Made by a program: the position numbers and the translations under genes | Source: Lewinellaceae bacterium | Lineage (GTDB): Bacteria > Bacteroidota > Bacteroidia > Chitinophagales > Saprospiraceae | Assembly: GCA_020636095.1 (NCBI GenBank) | Contig: JACJYN010000005.1 | Location: forward strand, 124,001-188,000 | Length of the DNA: 64,000 bases | Direction of reading: 5' to 3' | Part shown: positions 34,007 through 43,746 of the stretch, piece by piece | Numbering within the stretch: position 1 is the first letter of the stretch | Layout of the letters: each line of letters opens with the position of its first letter | Notes under the pieces: model-generated | Told to the model about the DNA's origin: nothing | What the model saw: only the letters and a program-made list of their open reading frames with translations | Database searches by the model: none

Positions 34007-34858
34007 ATGGAAAAGCTACAGTTTGAGCGAACAAAATACGGCAAGGAACTCCTGATTGACGCCTGCAATGAGGCTGAATTAGAAATTGTTGCGGACACGA
34101 TGGTATTGAGTTTCTATACCCTGATCTTTTTTGAAAACGGGAGTGGCACCTATTACCTAGACGCCGAGACCATCCCTTTGGAAGAAAACATGGTTTTGTT
34201 TGTCAAACCCGGACAAATCAACAAAGTGGACCAGGCCACCTTCGAGAAGTGCCATTTTCTCTTTTTTGAAGGCGATTTTCTGGACGAGTTTTTCAACGAC
34301 AAGGACTTTATTTTCAAATTCGGGTACTTCCATAATCCTGAGCTGCCTTCCTATTTGAAGTTGGAAGCCAAACAGTTTCATACCTATTATGAGTTAGCGA
34401 AAGAGCTCCGCGAGGAAATCCACCAACAAACGATGGATAGCGCTCACATTTTGCGATCGATCATTTATTACCTCCTCGTTCGCCTCAATCAAGCCTACGC
34501 CAAGGTGTATGGAACCACCCGGCAGACTCTTACACATCCTGTCATGCGGGCTTTTCTCAAGCTCCTTGACAAGAAAATTAAAGAGCAAAAAACTGTAGAG
34601 GGATTCGCAGGTGAACTACAGATCAGCAGGGTGCAGCTCAACAACCTGTGTCAAAAGTATTTTTCGAAAACAGCCACCCAAATCATTCGGGAGCAAACCA
34701 TTACCGAAATCAAAAAAGCACTCAAGTACTCCTCCCATAGCTTTTCTGAAATCGCCTACGAATTCCATTTTTCGGCTCCTTCCCACTTCTCCCGCTTCGT
34801 CAAGCAGATGACAGGCCTGTCTCCGCAAGAATTTAAAGACAGCTTATCAAACTGGTAA
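34007..34858 (+). CDS. AraC-family transcriptional regulator
   Basis: 283 aa. The N-terminal ~170 residues are a cupin-like sensor (LIFFENGSGTYYLDAETIPLEENMVLFVKPGQ). The C-terminal ~100 carry the double HTH (VEGFAGELQISRVQLNNLCQKYFSKTATQIIREQ ... FSEIAYEFHFSAPSHFSRFVKQMTGLSPQEF). It starts 12 bp after the C8 boundary and probably controls the hydrolase/ABM/SnoaL genes downstream in the same cassette. Confidence 0.88.
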   Translation: MEKLQFERTKYGKELLIDACNEAELEIVADTMVLSFYTLIFFENGSGTYYLDAETIPLEENMVLFVKPGQINKVDQATFEKCHFLFFEGDFLDEFFNDKDFIFKFGYFHNPELPSYLKLEAKQFHTYYELAKELREEIHQQTMDSAHILRSIIYYLLVRLNQAYAKVYGTTRQTLTHPVMRAFLKLLDKKIKEQKTVEGFAGELQISRVQLNNLCQKYFSKTATQIIREQTITEIKKALKYSSHSFSEIAYEFHFSAPSHFSRFVKQMTGLSPQEFKDSLSNW

Positions 34859-34939
34859 GTCCTTTTTCAAAAGGGTAAAACCGAAGGCCTCCCCCGTGTC
34901 CATCTTTGCAGGATCAATTTTTCAATTACCATCTGCAAA

Positions 34940-35767
34940 ATGGACAGAAACAATTCGACCTCTTTGGTCATCAAAGATTTTCAGGGGGTGAAGATTCACA
35001 CCTTTGTCTCGCCTTACGCCTATGCCGCAAATGCGACACACATCATCGAGACCGCAAATGAACTGGTCATCGTTGACACTCAATTCATCACGCCGCTGGC
35101 GCTGGGCTTCCGGGCGTATGTAAACAGCCTCAACAAGCCCGTTAACCGGGTATTCATTTCTCATGGTCATCCCGACCATTACTTCGGACTCGCTTCTGCT
35201 TTTTCTGATTGCAAAGCCTACTCTTTATCGGGCATCAATGAGGTGATTGCCGGATGGGGACCACAGATGATTATCAATCAGAAACCGGCTTTTGGTGCCC
35301 TGATTCCGGATGCTGTTGTCGTTCCTCAATATTCCGTCGCTCCCGGCACCTCTGAGGTCATTGACGGATTGACCTACGAATACGAAGTCATAGAAGGTGC
35401 TGAATCAGAAGCACAACTCCTCCTCAAACTGCCTGAACTCGGGACGATCATTGCACAGGACCTCATTTACAGCGGCGTGCATATCTGGCTGGGGATGGGC
35501 TGGTTTGAGAAATGGGCAGCAGAATTGCAACAGCTCGCCGCCACCGAAGGCTATGACTACCTCCTGGCCGGGCACGGCATGCCTTGTACCAAGGAGGAAA
35601 TCCACCACAACATCCAATACATCCAAACGGCACAGCAGCTGTTTGAAGATGGGCTGGAAAAAGACGCCTACAAGGCCCGATTGATCGAAGCCTATCCCCA
35701 TCGCGAATCGCCGATGATGTTTGACCTCTATCTCGGCTTCCTCTTCGGAGAAATGGGCAGTCATTAA
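34940..35767 (+). CDS. MBL-fold metallo-hydrolase
   Basis: 275 aa. The zinc motif HGHPDH (75-80) and a later LLAGHGMP give the metallo-beta-lactamase fold; no signal peptide, so cytosolic. The substrate is unknown. It is first structural gene after the AraC regulator. Confidence 0.85.
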   Translation: MDRNNSTSLVIKDFQGVKIHTFVSPYAYAANATHIIETANELVIVDTQFITPLALGFRAYVNSLNKPVNRVFISHGHPDHYFGLASAFSDCKAYSLSGINEVIAGWGPQMIINQKPAFGALIPDAVVVPQYSVAPGTSEVIDGLTYEYEVIEGAESEAQLLLKLPELGTIIAQDLIYSGVHIWLGMGWFEKWAAELQQLAATEGYDYLLAGHGMPCTKEEIHHNIQYIQTAQQLFEDGLEKDAYKARLIEAYPHRESPMMFDLYLGFLFGEMGSH

Positions 35768-35796
35768 TTTTTAAAACTTTACAAATCAATATTAAG

Positions 35797-36519
35797 ATGA
35801 AATACATCACTTTTATCGCCTTGATTGGCTTGTTAGCAAGTTGTTCCCCTGTGAAAAAGGGGCTTTTAAATGAACAAGAAGCACCTGTTTTTGAAATTGC
35901 AGTTCGCAAAGTAAAAGACGGAATGAAAGACGACTTTGTTAGTCGTCGTGCAGATTTCATCGCCGCACTCAAAGCACAAAACGGCGTTAGCAATGACCGT
36001 GAATTTCAATCTTTTTATGCACTACCCGAAGCCGATAAGCAGGAAGTTTTTATTGGTATGACCCAATATGCGACGGGTAAAACCGTGGGCAAAGTGCAAG
36101 GAAACGTATTGGGTAAGTTTATGAAGTTTGCGAAAACGATGGACTTGAAAGCCTACGCTTTTGTACAACCGATAGAAGGGGGCAATTTTGATTTGGGCAA
36201 TCTTGCAGCCAAACCTGGGCAAGTGCTCGAATTGGCAGTTCGTCGGGTAAAACCTGGAGAGGAAGCCGCTTTTCAATCTTCCCGCAAGGCTTTTGTCAAT
36301 TGGTTGAACGGACAAGAAGGCGTAGTTGGTAGTTGGGAATTCAAAGTGGTTGGCGGCAAAGATATTGATGGCATGACGGTCGGTATATCGGTTTATGAAA
36401 GCCAAGCAGCCTTTCAAGCTATTGCAGGCAAGGTGCAAACCTTGCCCGAAGCAGGTGCTTATTTTTCCACTTTTGACCCTGTCGCCTTGCAGTATGCGGC
36501 ATCAACCACAAATCAATAA
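35797..36519 (+). CDS. Lipoprotein with two ABM-like (dimeric alpha-beta barrel) domains
   Basis: 240 aa. Lipobox LLASC (Cys about 16). Two similar domains, FEIAVRKVKDGMKDDFVSRRADFIAAL... and LELAVRRVKPGEEAAFQSSRKAFVNWL..., have the antibiotic-biosynthesis-monooxygenase-like pattern, each closing with VFIGMTQYATG or MTVGISVYESQAAF. It is related to the gene at 37561, so the cassette holds two homologues. Confidence 0.75.
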   Translation: MKYITFIALIGLLASCSPVKKGLLNEQEAPVFEIAVRKVKDGMKDDFVSRRADFIAALKAQNGVSNDREFQSFYALPEADKQEVFIGMTQYATGKTVGKVQGNVLGKFMKFAKTMDLKAYAFVQPIEGGNFDLGNLAAKPGQVLELAVRRVKPGEEAAFQSSRKAFVNWLNGQEGVVGSWEFKVVGGKDIDGMTVGISVYESQAAFQAIAGKVQTLPEAGAYFSTFDPVALQYAASTTNQ

Positions 36520-36521
36520 AG

Positions 36522-36941
36522 ATGATCGTCGAAAAGCATAAAAAAATCGCCCGCGACCTTTCCCAAAAGGTGGTCAATGAAAAGGATTATTCGCCCATTG
36601 AGGAGTACTTGACTGATGGTTATGTTTATCACGGTTTAGGTGGCATGATGTCCAAGACACCCCAAGGTTTTATGGAAGCCATTAAAGGATTTCATGCGGC
36701 TATCCCCGATTTGAAATCGGAAATTATAGACATGGTAGGCGAAGGCGACCGCTTGGTACTGCGTTTCAACTTTACAGGAACACATCAAGGTGAGTTTTTG
36801 GGCTTTCCTGCAAGTGGTGCTGCATTACATTTCGAGGGCATGATTATGCGTCGATTTGTCAACGGAAAAGTAGCCGAAGATTGGGATTATTTCGATTTCC
36901 CAACTGTGGTTGCACAAATTCAAACTCAATTAAACTCATAA
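36522..36941 (+). CDS. SnoaL-like ester cyclase family protein
   Basis: 139 aa, one NTF2-fold domain (HAAIPDLKSEIIDMVGEGDRLVLRFNFTGTHQGEFLGFPASG), the classic predicted ester cyclase pattern. It starts 2 bp after the previous stop, so cotranscribed. Cytosolic, since there is no signal peptide. Confidence 0.85.
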   Translation: MIVEKHKKIARDLSQKVVNEKDYSPIEEYLTDGYVYHGLGGMMSKTPQGFMEAIKGFHAAIPDLKSEIIDMVGEGDRLVLRFNFTGTHQGEFLGFPASGAALHFEGMIMRRFVNGKVAEDWDYFDFPTVVAQIQTQLNS

Positions 36942-36946
36942 ACTTT

Positions 36947-37531
36947 ATGAAAAAAGCATTTCTGTTTTTCGCAATGGTCGCAGTGTCTTTTCATGTAAAA
37001 GCGCAGAGCAGCGAAAGCAACACCTATTGGCAGGTAAAAGTAGATTTTCTTGAACCAATTGTCAATCAATCCATCGTAGCACGATTAGATTATGGTTTTG
37101 GGCGGCATATAGTTGGGCTTGTCGGCGGTTTTGGAGGTCAAATTTCGGAATTTGATAATGCACAATTCGATACCTATGAGGATAAAATCAATTTTCGCTT
37201 AGGAGCAGAATACCAATATTTTCTAAGCCCGAAAAAGCAAAATAGAGGATTTTTTGTAGGGGGAGATATTGATTTTGGAACTCGAACGATCGAATCAAAA
37301 GTATCCTCAGAATCTGTTGAGAATATTGGTGTTTTTACCCCTGGGCTTTGGTTTGGATATTTATGGAAACCTTTTAAAAAGGCTAACCTTTATGTTGATT
37401 TAACCATCATTCACCCTCGCTATACTTTTGGGGATATTGAGAAAGTTGAATTTCAAACCAATGCAACCCCTTATGAACCTGAAAACTTATTTAATTTTTT
37501 AGGCCCGTGGAGCATTGGCTGGCGGTTTTAA
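36947..37531 (+). CDS. Secreted beta-rich protein, outer-membrane-barrel-like
   Basis: 194 aa from the ATG at 36947; the longer frame from 36881 overlaps the previous gene and lacks a signal. The signal peptide is MKKAFLFFAMVAVSFHVKAQ. Alternating beta strands with aromatic ends (YWQVKVDFLEPIVNQ, YQYFLSPKKQNRGFFVGGDIDFG) and the terminal WSIGWRF, ending in Phe, suggest a small outer-membrane barrel (inference). Confidence 0.7.
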   Translation: MKKAFLFFAMVAVSFHVKAQSSESNTYWQVKVDFLEPIVNQSIVARLDYGFGRHIVGLVGGFGGQISEFDNAQFDTYEDKINFRLGAEYQYFLSPKKQNRGFFVGGDIDFGTRTIESKVSSESVENIGVFTPGLWFGYLWKPFKKANLYVDLTIIHPRYTFGDIEKVEFQTNATPYEPENLFNFLGPWSIGWRF

Positions 37532-37560
37532 TAACAACATTTTTCCAAATTCAATTCAAA

Positions 37561-38367
37561 ATGAAGTTCAAACATTTCTTTTTTGTGGCTCTGCTGATGA
37601 TCGGTGCCGCTGGTTTACAAAGCTGTAAACAAGAGGGCTGTACCGACCCCAAAGCATCCAACTACGACCTTGACGCCAAAGATGACGACGGAAGCTGTAC
37701 CTTCGACAAAACCGATGACATTGTAGAAATCGCGATCCGGCAGGTAAAAAATGGCCAGGAGACCGCTTTTGTTACGGCAAGGCAAAATTTCATCAACCTC
37801 CTGACCCAGCAAGAATATGTGTATAACGATCGGGAGTATGAGTCTTTCTTCCATTTCAACCCGGCGCAAGATTCTACCAGGGCAGTATTCATTGGGATGA
37901 CCCAATACGAAGATTTGGAAACCTTCCAAAGTATTGGAAATACCCTGGGAAGCAGCTCGGAAGCCGGAGCATTTTTCAGCACCTTCGATCCGCTGGTCTT
38001 TACCGCCATGAAGCCCAAAGTGGCAGGCACAGAAGTAGACTTAACGAAACTCGCATCTTCAGGTCAAATCCTGGAAATTGCAGTCCGGGATTTGTCTCTC
38101 TACCCCAACTTCGATCAGGCAGACTATGATGCCAAGCTTGATGCATTTTTGGCGGTCCTGGCGCAACAAGCAGGACGAGTGGCTGAATACCAGTGGGTCT
38201 CCGTTCTCAATCCCAACATCGTAGTGGGAATGACCGTGTATGAAAGCCAGCAAGCGTTTTTTGGTATCGCTTCAGACCCTGCCTTCAATTCAAACCCAGC
38301 CGTTGGCGCGTTTTTTAGTGCTTATTCTCCAAATATGGGCGGAGAAGTGAGTACCGTTGTAAAATAA
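37561..38367 (+). CDS. Lipoprotein with DDDGSC-type Ca-like motif and two ABM-like domains
   Basis: 268 aa from the ATG at 37561. Lipobox GLQSC. Next comes the short motif CTDPKASNYDLDAKDDDGSC, common in secreted Bacteroidota proteins, then two domains homologous to the 35797 gene (VEIAIRQVKNGQETAF..., LEIAVRDLSLYPNFDQADYD...). Last gene of cassette C8; nothing was recognised in the 80 bp before the site. Confidence 0.75.
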   Translation: MKFKHFFFVALLMIGAAGLQSCKQEGCTDPKASNYDLDAKDDDGSCTFDKTDDIVEIAIRQVKNGQETAFVTARQNFINLLTQQEYVYNDREYESFFHFNPAQDSTRAVFIGMTQYEDLETFQSIGNTLGSSSEAGAFFSTFDPLVFTAMKPKVAGTEVDLTKLASSGQILEIAVRDLSLYPNFDQADYDAKLDAFLAVLAQQAGRVAEYQWVSVLNPNIVVGMTVYESQQAFFGIASDPAFNSNPAVGAFFSAYSPNMGGEVSTVVK

Positions 38368-38448
38368 GCATAAAATATAGGTATCTTTGATAGGGCAAAT
38401 TGGAGCAATCTGATTTGCCCATTTTTGTTTGAAGGCAAAAGGACACTA

Positions 38449-38468
38449 CCGCCAACACTGTATATGCG
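38449..38468 (+). other. attC-like site 8, left half
   Basis: CCGCCAAC, preceded by TA, is the perfect 10-nt inverse of the C8 start GTTGGCGGTA (33987-33996). The left arm ACTGTATATGCG is followed directly by the intron's GTGCGAC. Confidence 0.82.
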
Positions 38469-39122
38469 GTGCGACAAGAAGTTGCTCTAAATACTGATAG
38501 ACAGCGCCCTGAAAGTGCTTGCATACTGGAAGGACAAACTGATCTATCCCCATGTGCTACCATGGGTTCCCTATGAGGACATGCGTGGCTGGCAATGGCC
38601 AAGTGTGAAGCTCCTCAGACAAAGGAAGCCTCTGAAGCGAAGCCGTGAGGCTAAGCTGAGTGCTGCCAATGCCAGGCGGCCGGGCCACTCGGGAGAACAA
38701 TAAGCATAACATAAGTGAAGTGGCGCAAGGGCCGTTACTTTGAAACAGTGAAAGGCACTGAAACACTGTGGCTAAAAAGCAAGAAGGGAGGATGGGAAGT
38801 CGTTGCGTTCCCACGTAGCCCAATTCCTTCCGGCCTAAAGCTGCATGCTAAGCAGTTCAGTTGTATTTAGAGCGGAACTTGGTAAGCCCGTATCATTCCT
38901 TTTGAGGTAGGAGGAAGGCAACTTCCGACAATGATGGTGCGGGTAAAGGAATGCAGAGGAAGCGAAAGCTCAATTGTAACGATTGGGATAGATGCCTGAG
39001 TCAAGAGAAGTGCAAGACAGCTCCGGACAATATGGCGTTGTGCGAAAGCAAGCAGACTTCTGCAAGGTACACTATCACGAAAAGTTTGTACAAGATTTAG
39101 AATCAACGAAAAGCAAGAAGAG

Positions 39123-40862
39123 ATGGTTAACAGCCTACCAGCGTTATACTCGATGCTTGGCCATCATGCGTTTGTTTCCGGGGGTACCGCCTGGCAAATG
39201 ATCCGCTGGGATCGTGTCATGCGCTCGGTTAAATCTCTGCAAAACCGGATCGTGAAAGCAACCCAGGCAGGCAAGTGGCGCAAAGTAAACGCTTTACAAC
39301 GGATACTGAGCCGCTCCTATGCTGCCAAATTACTTGCTGTGAGGCGAGTAACGGAAAACAGCGGACAAAGAACCGCTGGTATTGATGGACAGAGGTGGAA
39401 TACACCTCAAGCGAAGTTTGAAGCTATAGCCCAACTACAAAACCGAGCGTACCGGGCTAAACCGGTGCGCCGGATTTACATTCCCAAACCTAACGGCAAG
39501 AAACGCCCCCTCGGCATCCCTACTATGCGCGACCGCGCTATGCAGGCTCTCCACTTGCTCACTCTAGACCCAATATCCGAAACGCTGGCGGATGCCAATT
39601 CCTATGGCTTCCGTTCCCACCGTTCCTGTGCCGACGCTATCGCCCGATGCTTCGACATCCTCGCCAAAAAAAATGCTCCCCAATGGATATTGGAAGGCGA
39701 TATTAAAGGATGTTTCGACAACATCTCCCACCAATGGATGCTAGATCATATACCGGTAGACAAAAGGATGTTACGGCAATGGCTCAAAGCAGGATTCTTT
39801 GAAAAGCAACAATTTTTTCCCACCGAGGCGGGAAGCCCACAAGGCGCAATCATCTCCCCCTGCCTGGCTAACATGGTTTTGGATGGCTTACAAGCGGCCA
39901 TTAGCCAGGCAAGCGCCGTCAAATATTGGGGCCGCCAGGAACCCAAACGCTGCATCAACCCGCACCATGTACACCTGATCCGTTATGCCGACGATTTTGT
40001 GGTCATTTGTTCGGACAGGGCTATTCTCGAACAACGAATTAAACCCGCCATTGAAGCCTTCCTGGCTCAAAGAGGATTAGAACTGTCTGAAGAAAAGACG
40101 TGCCTAACGCATATCAACGAGGGCTTTGACTTCCTGTCTCAAAACATACGCAAGTATAAAAATAAACTGCTGATCAAACCCAGCCGAAAGAGTATACACC
40201 GCTTTCTGCAAAAGGTGAAAGAAATCATTAAAAAGCATACGGCTTCAAAAACGATTGATCTACTCCGGGAATTGGCTCCCGCCATTCGAGGTTGGGCTAT
40301 GTACCACCGCCATGTAGTCTCCAAAGCAACCTTCTCAAAGGTTGACCATCAAATCTGGCAGATGCTTTGGCGCTGGCCTTACCGCAGACATGCCCATCGT
40401 AAGAACCTTAAGTGGATCAAAACCCGGTATTTCATGCGCTACAAGGGCCGTGATTGGACCTTCTTTGCCAATGATGAACATGGGAACCTGAATACCATCT
40501 TCCGTGCCAGCGATATCCCTATCCGTAGGCACGTCAAGATCAAAGGCCGAGCCAACCCGTACGACGCTTCACAAGAGATGTACTTCGAGCAAAGGTCAGA
40601 TCAATTAATGCAACACAAGCTAGTAGGCAAACGAATGATTACTTTCATTTATAGAAGACAGCAAGGTTTATGCCCAGTCTGTCAGCAGAAAATCACGGAA
40701 CAAACCGGTTGGAATGCTCACCATCTGACCCCCAAATATCTTGGAGGGCAATGGTCGGCAGAAAACTTAGTGTTATTACATCCGGTTTGCCACGTACAAG
40801 TTCATCAAAATCCGGTAGTGGCTGCTGCGCTGGCCTCGAAGGCTGGCGTTAAGTGTGCTTGA
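39123..40862 (+). CDS. ltrA: Group II intron reverse transcriptase/maturase with HNH endonuclease
   Basis: 579 aa. RT motifs: IYIPKPNGKKRPLGIPT (RT1-2 region), EGDIKGCFDNISH, GSPQGAIISPCLANMVLDGL and catalytic YADD in LIRYADDFVVICS. The maturase X domain follows (RGWAMYHRHVVSKATF), then a C-terminal HNH nuclease with CPVCQQKI...HHLTPKYLGG...LVLLHPVCH. A complete retrohoming enzyme that binds intron RNA, nicks the second DNA strand and primes cDNA synthesis. Confidence 0.92.
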   Translation: MVNSLPALYSMLGHHAFVSGGTAWQMIRWDRVMRSVKSLQNRIVKATQAGKWRKVNALQRILSRSYAAKLLAVRRVTENSGQRTAGIDGQRWNTPQAKFEAIAQLQNRAYRAKPVRRIYIPKPNGKKRPLGIPTMRDRAMQALHLLTLDPISETLADANSYGFRSHRSCADAIARCFDILAKKNAPQWILEGDIKGCFDNISHQWMLDHIPVDKRMLRQWLKAGFFEKQQFFPTEAGSPQGAIISPCLANMVLDGLQAAISQASAVKYWGRQEPKRCINPHHVHLIRYADDFVVICSDRAILEQRIKPAIEAFLAQRGLELSEEKTCLTHINEGFDFLSQNIRKYKNKLLIKPSRKSIHRFLQKVKEIIKKHTASKTIDLLRELAPAIRGWAMYHRHVVSKATFSKVDHQIWQMLWRWPYRRHAHRKNLKWIKTRYFMRYKGRDWTFFANDEHGNLNTIFRASDIPIRRHVKIKGRANPYDASQEMYFEQRSDQLMQHKLVGKRMITFIYRRQQGLCPVCQQKITEQTGWNAHHLTPKYLGGQWSAENLVLLHPVCHVQVHQNPVVAAALASKAGVKCA

Positions 40863-40914
40863 GCCGTGTGCTGGGAGCCGAGCGAAGCGACACATGAACG
40901 AAGTGAATAAACTA

Positions 40915-42282
40915 GTGCCTTCGGCACTAAATTATGCACGGTTTAATTGCTTCAATTTATGGGCTTTAATGAAGCCCTTAAATTTCCATTTGAGCGGTTT
41001 AATGAGGCAACGATTATAAAAGTCGATATATCTTTCAATTTTATTTTCAAGTTCTTTGACAGAAGAGAAGTTACCATGTTTGATTACATGCCTTTGCAAT
41101 TTGGCGAACCAATTTTCAATTGGATTTAACCAAGAACAATGCTTGGGCGTGAAAACAAACCTAATTCTATGCTCAGGTGATTCGAGAAACTTCTTTCGGG
41201 TTTCCATGCTTTTCAAGATGCCTTTGTAGCCTTTAGTTCCTAAATCCCTTCAAAATTGATCTGTTGGGCAACCCATCTAACCAAAGATTCAGATTGATGA
41301 ATGTTGAGTTGGTCAGCCATAAAAATGATCTCATCCGTAGGGGCTATTGAATCTGCTGTTTGATCAATGAAGATTACAAAATCCTGCTCGTTTCGGGTAG
41401 GGTGGAGCCTATGGTTGATAAGCTTGCCTCGCCCAACATCAATAGCACTATTAAGCAGGTGGTTCCATGGCGGGTATATTCGTATTCGATCCTGCGAGGT
41501 TTCCCTTTTTCCATTGGCTGGTACCGGAGCAATGCGTTCCAAGGCTTGAATTCCTGTTTTTTCATCTACACTGATCAGGTGGAGTTGGGGCTTTTCCAGG
41601 CTAATAGCTTGCAGGATAAGGTGACAAATTAAAGCCACTCGAATAACAAAAGCGTCCCAATCTTCTATTTTTGAAACAGCCAGTAGTGGGACTTATGAGG
41701 TTGAAGCTTGGCTCTTTTTAAAATCTCGCTCACGTAGCGTGGCGAGATAGCCTCAACGACTCCTTGGATTTAGTACATGAGCCAACATCTCTCAGTTCCA
41801 CTGTGTAATGGGAACGCCATAGTCCTCCGGTTTTTCGCAGGCTAAGGCGATGATTTGCTGTTCTTGGGCTAAAGTAATTCGCTTAGGTGCACCACTTCGT
41901 GGATTATCCTTTACAACAAGTAGCATCCTTTTAAGAAGGGCTTTATCACCCACCCTTGCCCGGATTCCCCTAATTCAAAAGCCTTTATGGAATCAAATTC
42001 CGTTTCCCAACGGCGGCGCCATCTTTTCACCGTATTAATATCAATCCTTAATTCGCGTTTTATTGATGCATGGCTATAACCTTCGTTCGCCAAAAGAAGA
42101 ATCCTTATTCTGGTTTTAATATGATGCGCCAAGGAATGTTTGGCCCAGTGCTGGGACAGTAAACTATATTGGCGTTCTGTCATAGTAATCCGCGGGGCTG
42201 GCCTGCCTCTACTCATGGTAATCTCAATTTTGTCAAAGAACTACAAGATACAAAACTATGCGTCATTTAGTGCCGAAGGCAC
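40915..42282 (-). mobile_element. IS630-like element inserted in intron 1 domain V
   Basis: TIRs GTGCCTTCGGCACTAAAT (40915-40932) and its inverse (42265-42282), flanked by TA/TA, the IS630 target rule. The TIR tip is itself a small hairpin (GTGCC-TTC-GGCAC). It separates the two strands of domain V, so it should abolish splicing of intron 1. Confidence 0.85.
40932..42216 (-). pseudogene. IS630-family transposase, frameshifted
   Basis: Pieces in order: N-terminal HTH region (42216 to 41911, IKRELRIDINTVKRWRRRWE), DDE part with SVDEKTGIQALERI and IFMADQLNIHQSESL (41638 to 41240), and CSWLNPIENWFAKLQRH (41216 to 40932). At least two frame changes separate them. Confidence 0.78.
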
Positions 42283-42338
42283 TAGCATGCACGGTTCTTA
42301 GGGGGGAAAGGGGCAGCAATGCCCCTGACCTACCCGAC

Positions 42339-42386
42339 GTCAGTCGGGCTAAGCGCCCGCCCGCCGTATATGCACACGTTGCACGC
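42339..42386 (+). other. attC-like site 8, right half (end of C8)
   Basis: The apical hairpin CGGGCTAAGCGCCCG and right arm CCGTATATGCACAC-GTT pair with the left arm at 38457-38468 when the intron is removed, with two G.T pairs. GTTGCACGC (42378-42386) opens C9. Bases 42387-42620 are AT-rich, with nothing recognised. Confidence 0.8.
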
Positions 42387-42620
42387 AATAATTGTATTAA
42401 CAAAAAATGTCAAGTTCAAGTAGATAAGAATGTTTCAAAATTAGTATTGATAATCAGAGTTAGTTATTAGGATTTGTGTGCTTAGATTTTAGTTGGATAG
42501 AAAGAGTAAAAGGAATATGAGGAATAAATATTTATTTTAAAATGAGACGTGATATTTGAGAACATAAATGTGAGTTAAAAGAGTTAATTATTCAATAATT
42601 TAATTTTAAATTGACTATAG

Positions 42621-43454
42621 ATGGATCACTCATATGTGTTTAAGTATTTTGGGGGAAGATTAACTGAACTTAAAGATGAGTTTGGATTTAAGCTGTTTGA
42701 TAATAATCCATGCTCTATTAAGGATAAAGGAGACTTAGTAAAATTTGTAAATCGACTGGCTGAAGAACTCTTTGAAGAAGATAACTTCTCTTTCATTAAT
42801 GAAGATGAATCAAATACTGTTCTTAAATTTAACTATAAAGGTCAAGAATTGTCATTTGCAATCGATAGCAAATTTGGTCATATTGAAACTGATTTTTATA
42901 AAACAGTTCAATTCATGGCATTTCTTTCAGATAAGATGATTGCAACAGTGAATCCTTCAGGAGAATACATAGTAGGTGATGAAGAGGATATAAGAGAGGC
43001 TTGGTCGAGGGGATTGCCAATTCATATTCCTGAAATTAATTTTAGACACCGAAATATATCAGGTAAATATTTTAAAAAGCAAGAGGTTGGAGCAAAATTC
43101 CTTGTAGAAGGAACAGTTACATTAGAAAAGTATGAATCGGAATTGATAGCTGGATTAAATGATTTTTTAAAGGAAAGAGCATATAATATAGAGTATTCTT
43201 CGAAGCAAATTAAGGCTTATTTTGACCATAAAAAACAGATTTGTGTATTGATAAATGGTGACTACGGTGGAGGAATAATTGTCAATAGTGATCAAATGAT
43301 AGTTAAGAATAGCTTTGAGAATCAGATTTTTCTTTCTAGATATTTTAAAAGGTATCCTGAGTCGCGAATTCTGTATAAGGAGGAAGGAAGTGAAAAAGCA
43401 GAAGTTGTTTTGAATTTTTTTGACTTTATCTTAAATTTTGGTAGAGATGAATAA
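42621..43454 (+). CDS. Cassette C9: unknown protein
   Basis: 277 aa, soluble, no signal peptide. Acidic and aromatic with repeated patterns of alpha/beta character (FKYFGGRLTELKDEFGFKLFDNNPCSIKDKGDLV; MIVKNSFENQIFLSRYFKRYPESRILYKEEG). No motif was recognised. Single gene of its cassette, AT-rich. Confidence 0.6.
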   Translation: MDHSYVFKYFGGRLTELKDEFGFKLFDNNPCSIKDKGDLVKFVNRLAEELFEEDNFSFINEDESNTVLKFNYKGQELSFAIDSKFGHIETDFYKTVQFMAFLSDKMIATVNPSGEYIVGDEEDIREAWSRGLPIHIPEINFRHRNISGKYFKKQEVGAKFLVEGTVTLEKYESELIAGLNDFLKERAYNIEYSSKQIKAYFDHKKQICVLINGDYGGGIIVNSDQMIVKNSFENQIFLSRYFKRYPESRILYKEEGSEKAEVVLNFFDFILNFGRDE

Positions 43455-43469
43455 AAAATATTATAAAAT

Positions 43470-43545
43470 GCGTGCAACAATAAAGCGCCAAAGCGAGGCG
43501 GAGCATAGCGACGGCCGTATCGATGGCGCTATGTTGAACGAAGCC
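43470..43545 (+). other. attC-like site 9 (end of C9)
   Basis: GCGTGCAAC is the exact inverse of the C9 start (42378-42386). The stem AATAAAGCGCCA pairs with TGGCGCTAT, and the core GTT (43533-43535) is followed by GAACGAAGCC. From CAAC on it is identical to site 15 (52543 on). Confidence 0.82.
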
Positions 43546-43746
43546 GTCGAATATCGAGGAATTATGGTCAATGAATAATATCTGTTGCTTTGGGGCTGGC
43601 CGATTTGGCGAGCCAGCTGTACCTTGGGCGCGAGAAAGCGGGCAGACGTGGCGGCGAAAGGTTAAATTTAAGCCCGGATTTTGGCGATTTGTGTACTGTT
43701 TAGGCATAACAAAGGCTGACGATCAAAGGATCGTTGCTAAACCAGG

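Larger units (their letters stand above)
38469..42338 (+). mobile_element. Group II intron 1 (2.5 kb plus a nested IS) inside site 8
   Basis: It starts GTGCGAC (group II 5' consensus GUGYG) and ends CCTACCCGAC (AY), with domain V GAGCCGTGTGC...GCATGCACGGTTC and domain VI after it. It encodes an RT/maturase/HNH protein. After removing the IS at 40915-42282 plus its TA, the length is 2500 bp, identical to intron 2. The exons on both sides are the two halves of one attC-like hairpin. Confidence 0.88.

Noticed and set aside
39123..40862. Retron or diversity-generating retroelement RT
   Set aside because: Maturase X and HNH domains and intron boundaries GTGCGAC...AC identify a group II intron; no template/variable repeat pair was seen.
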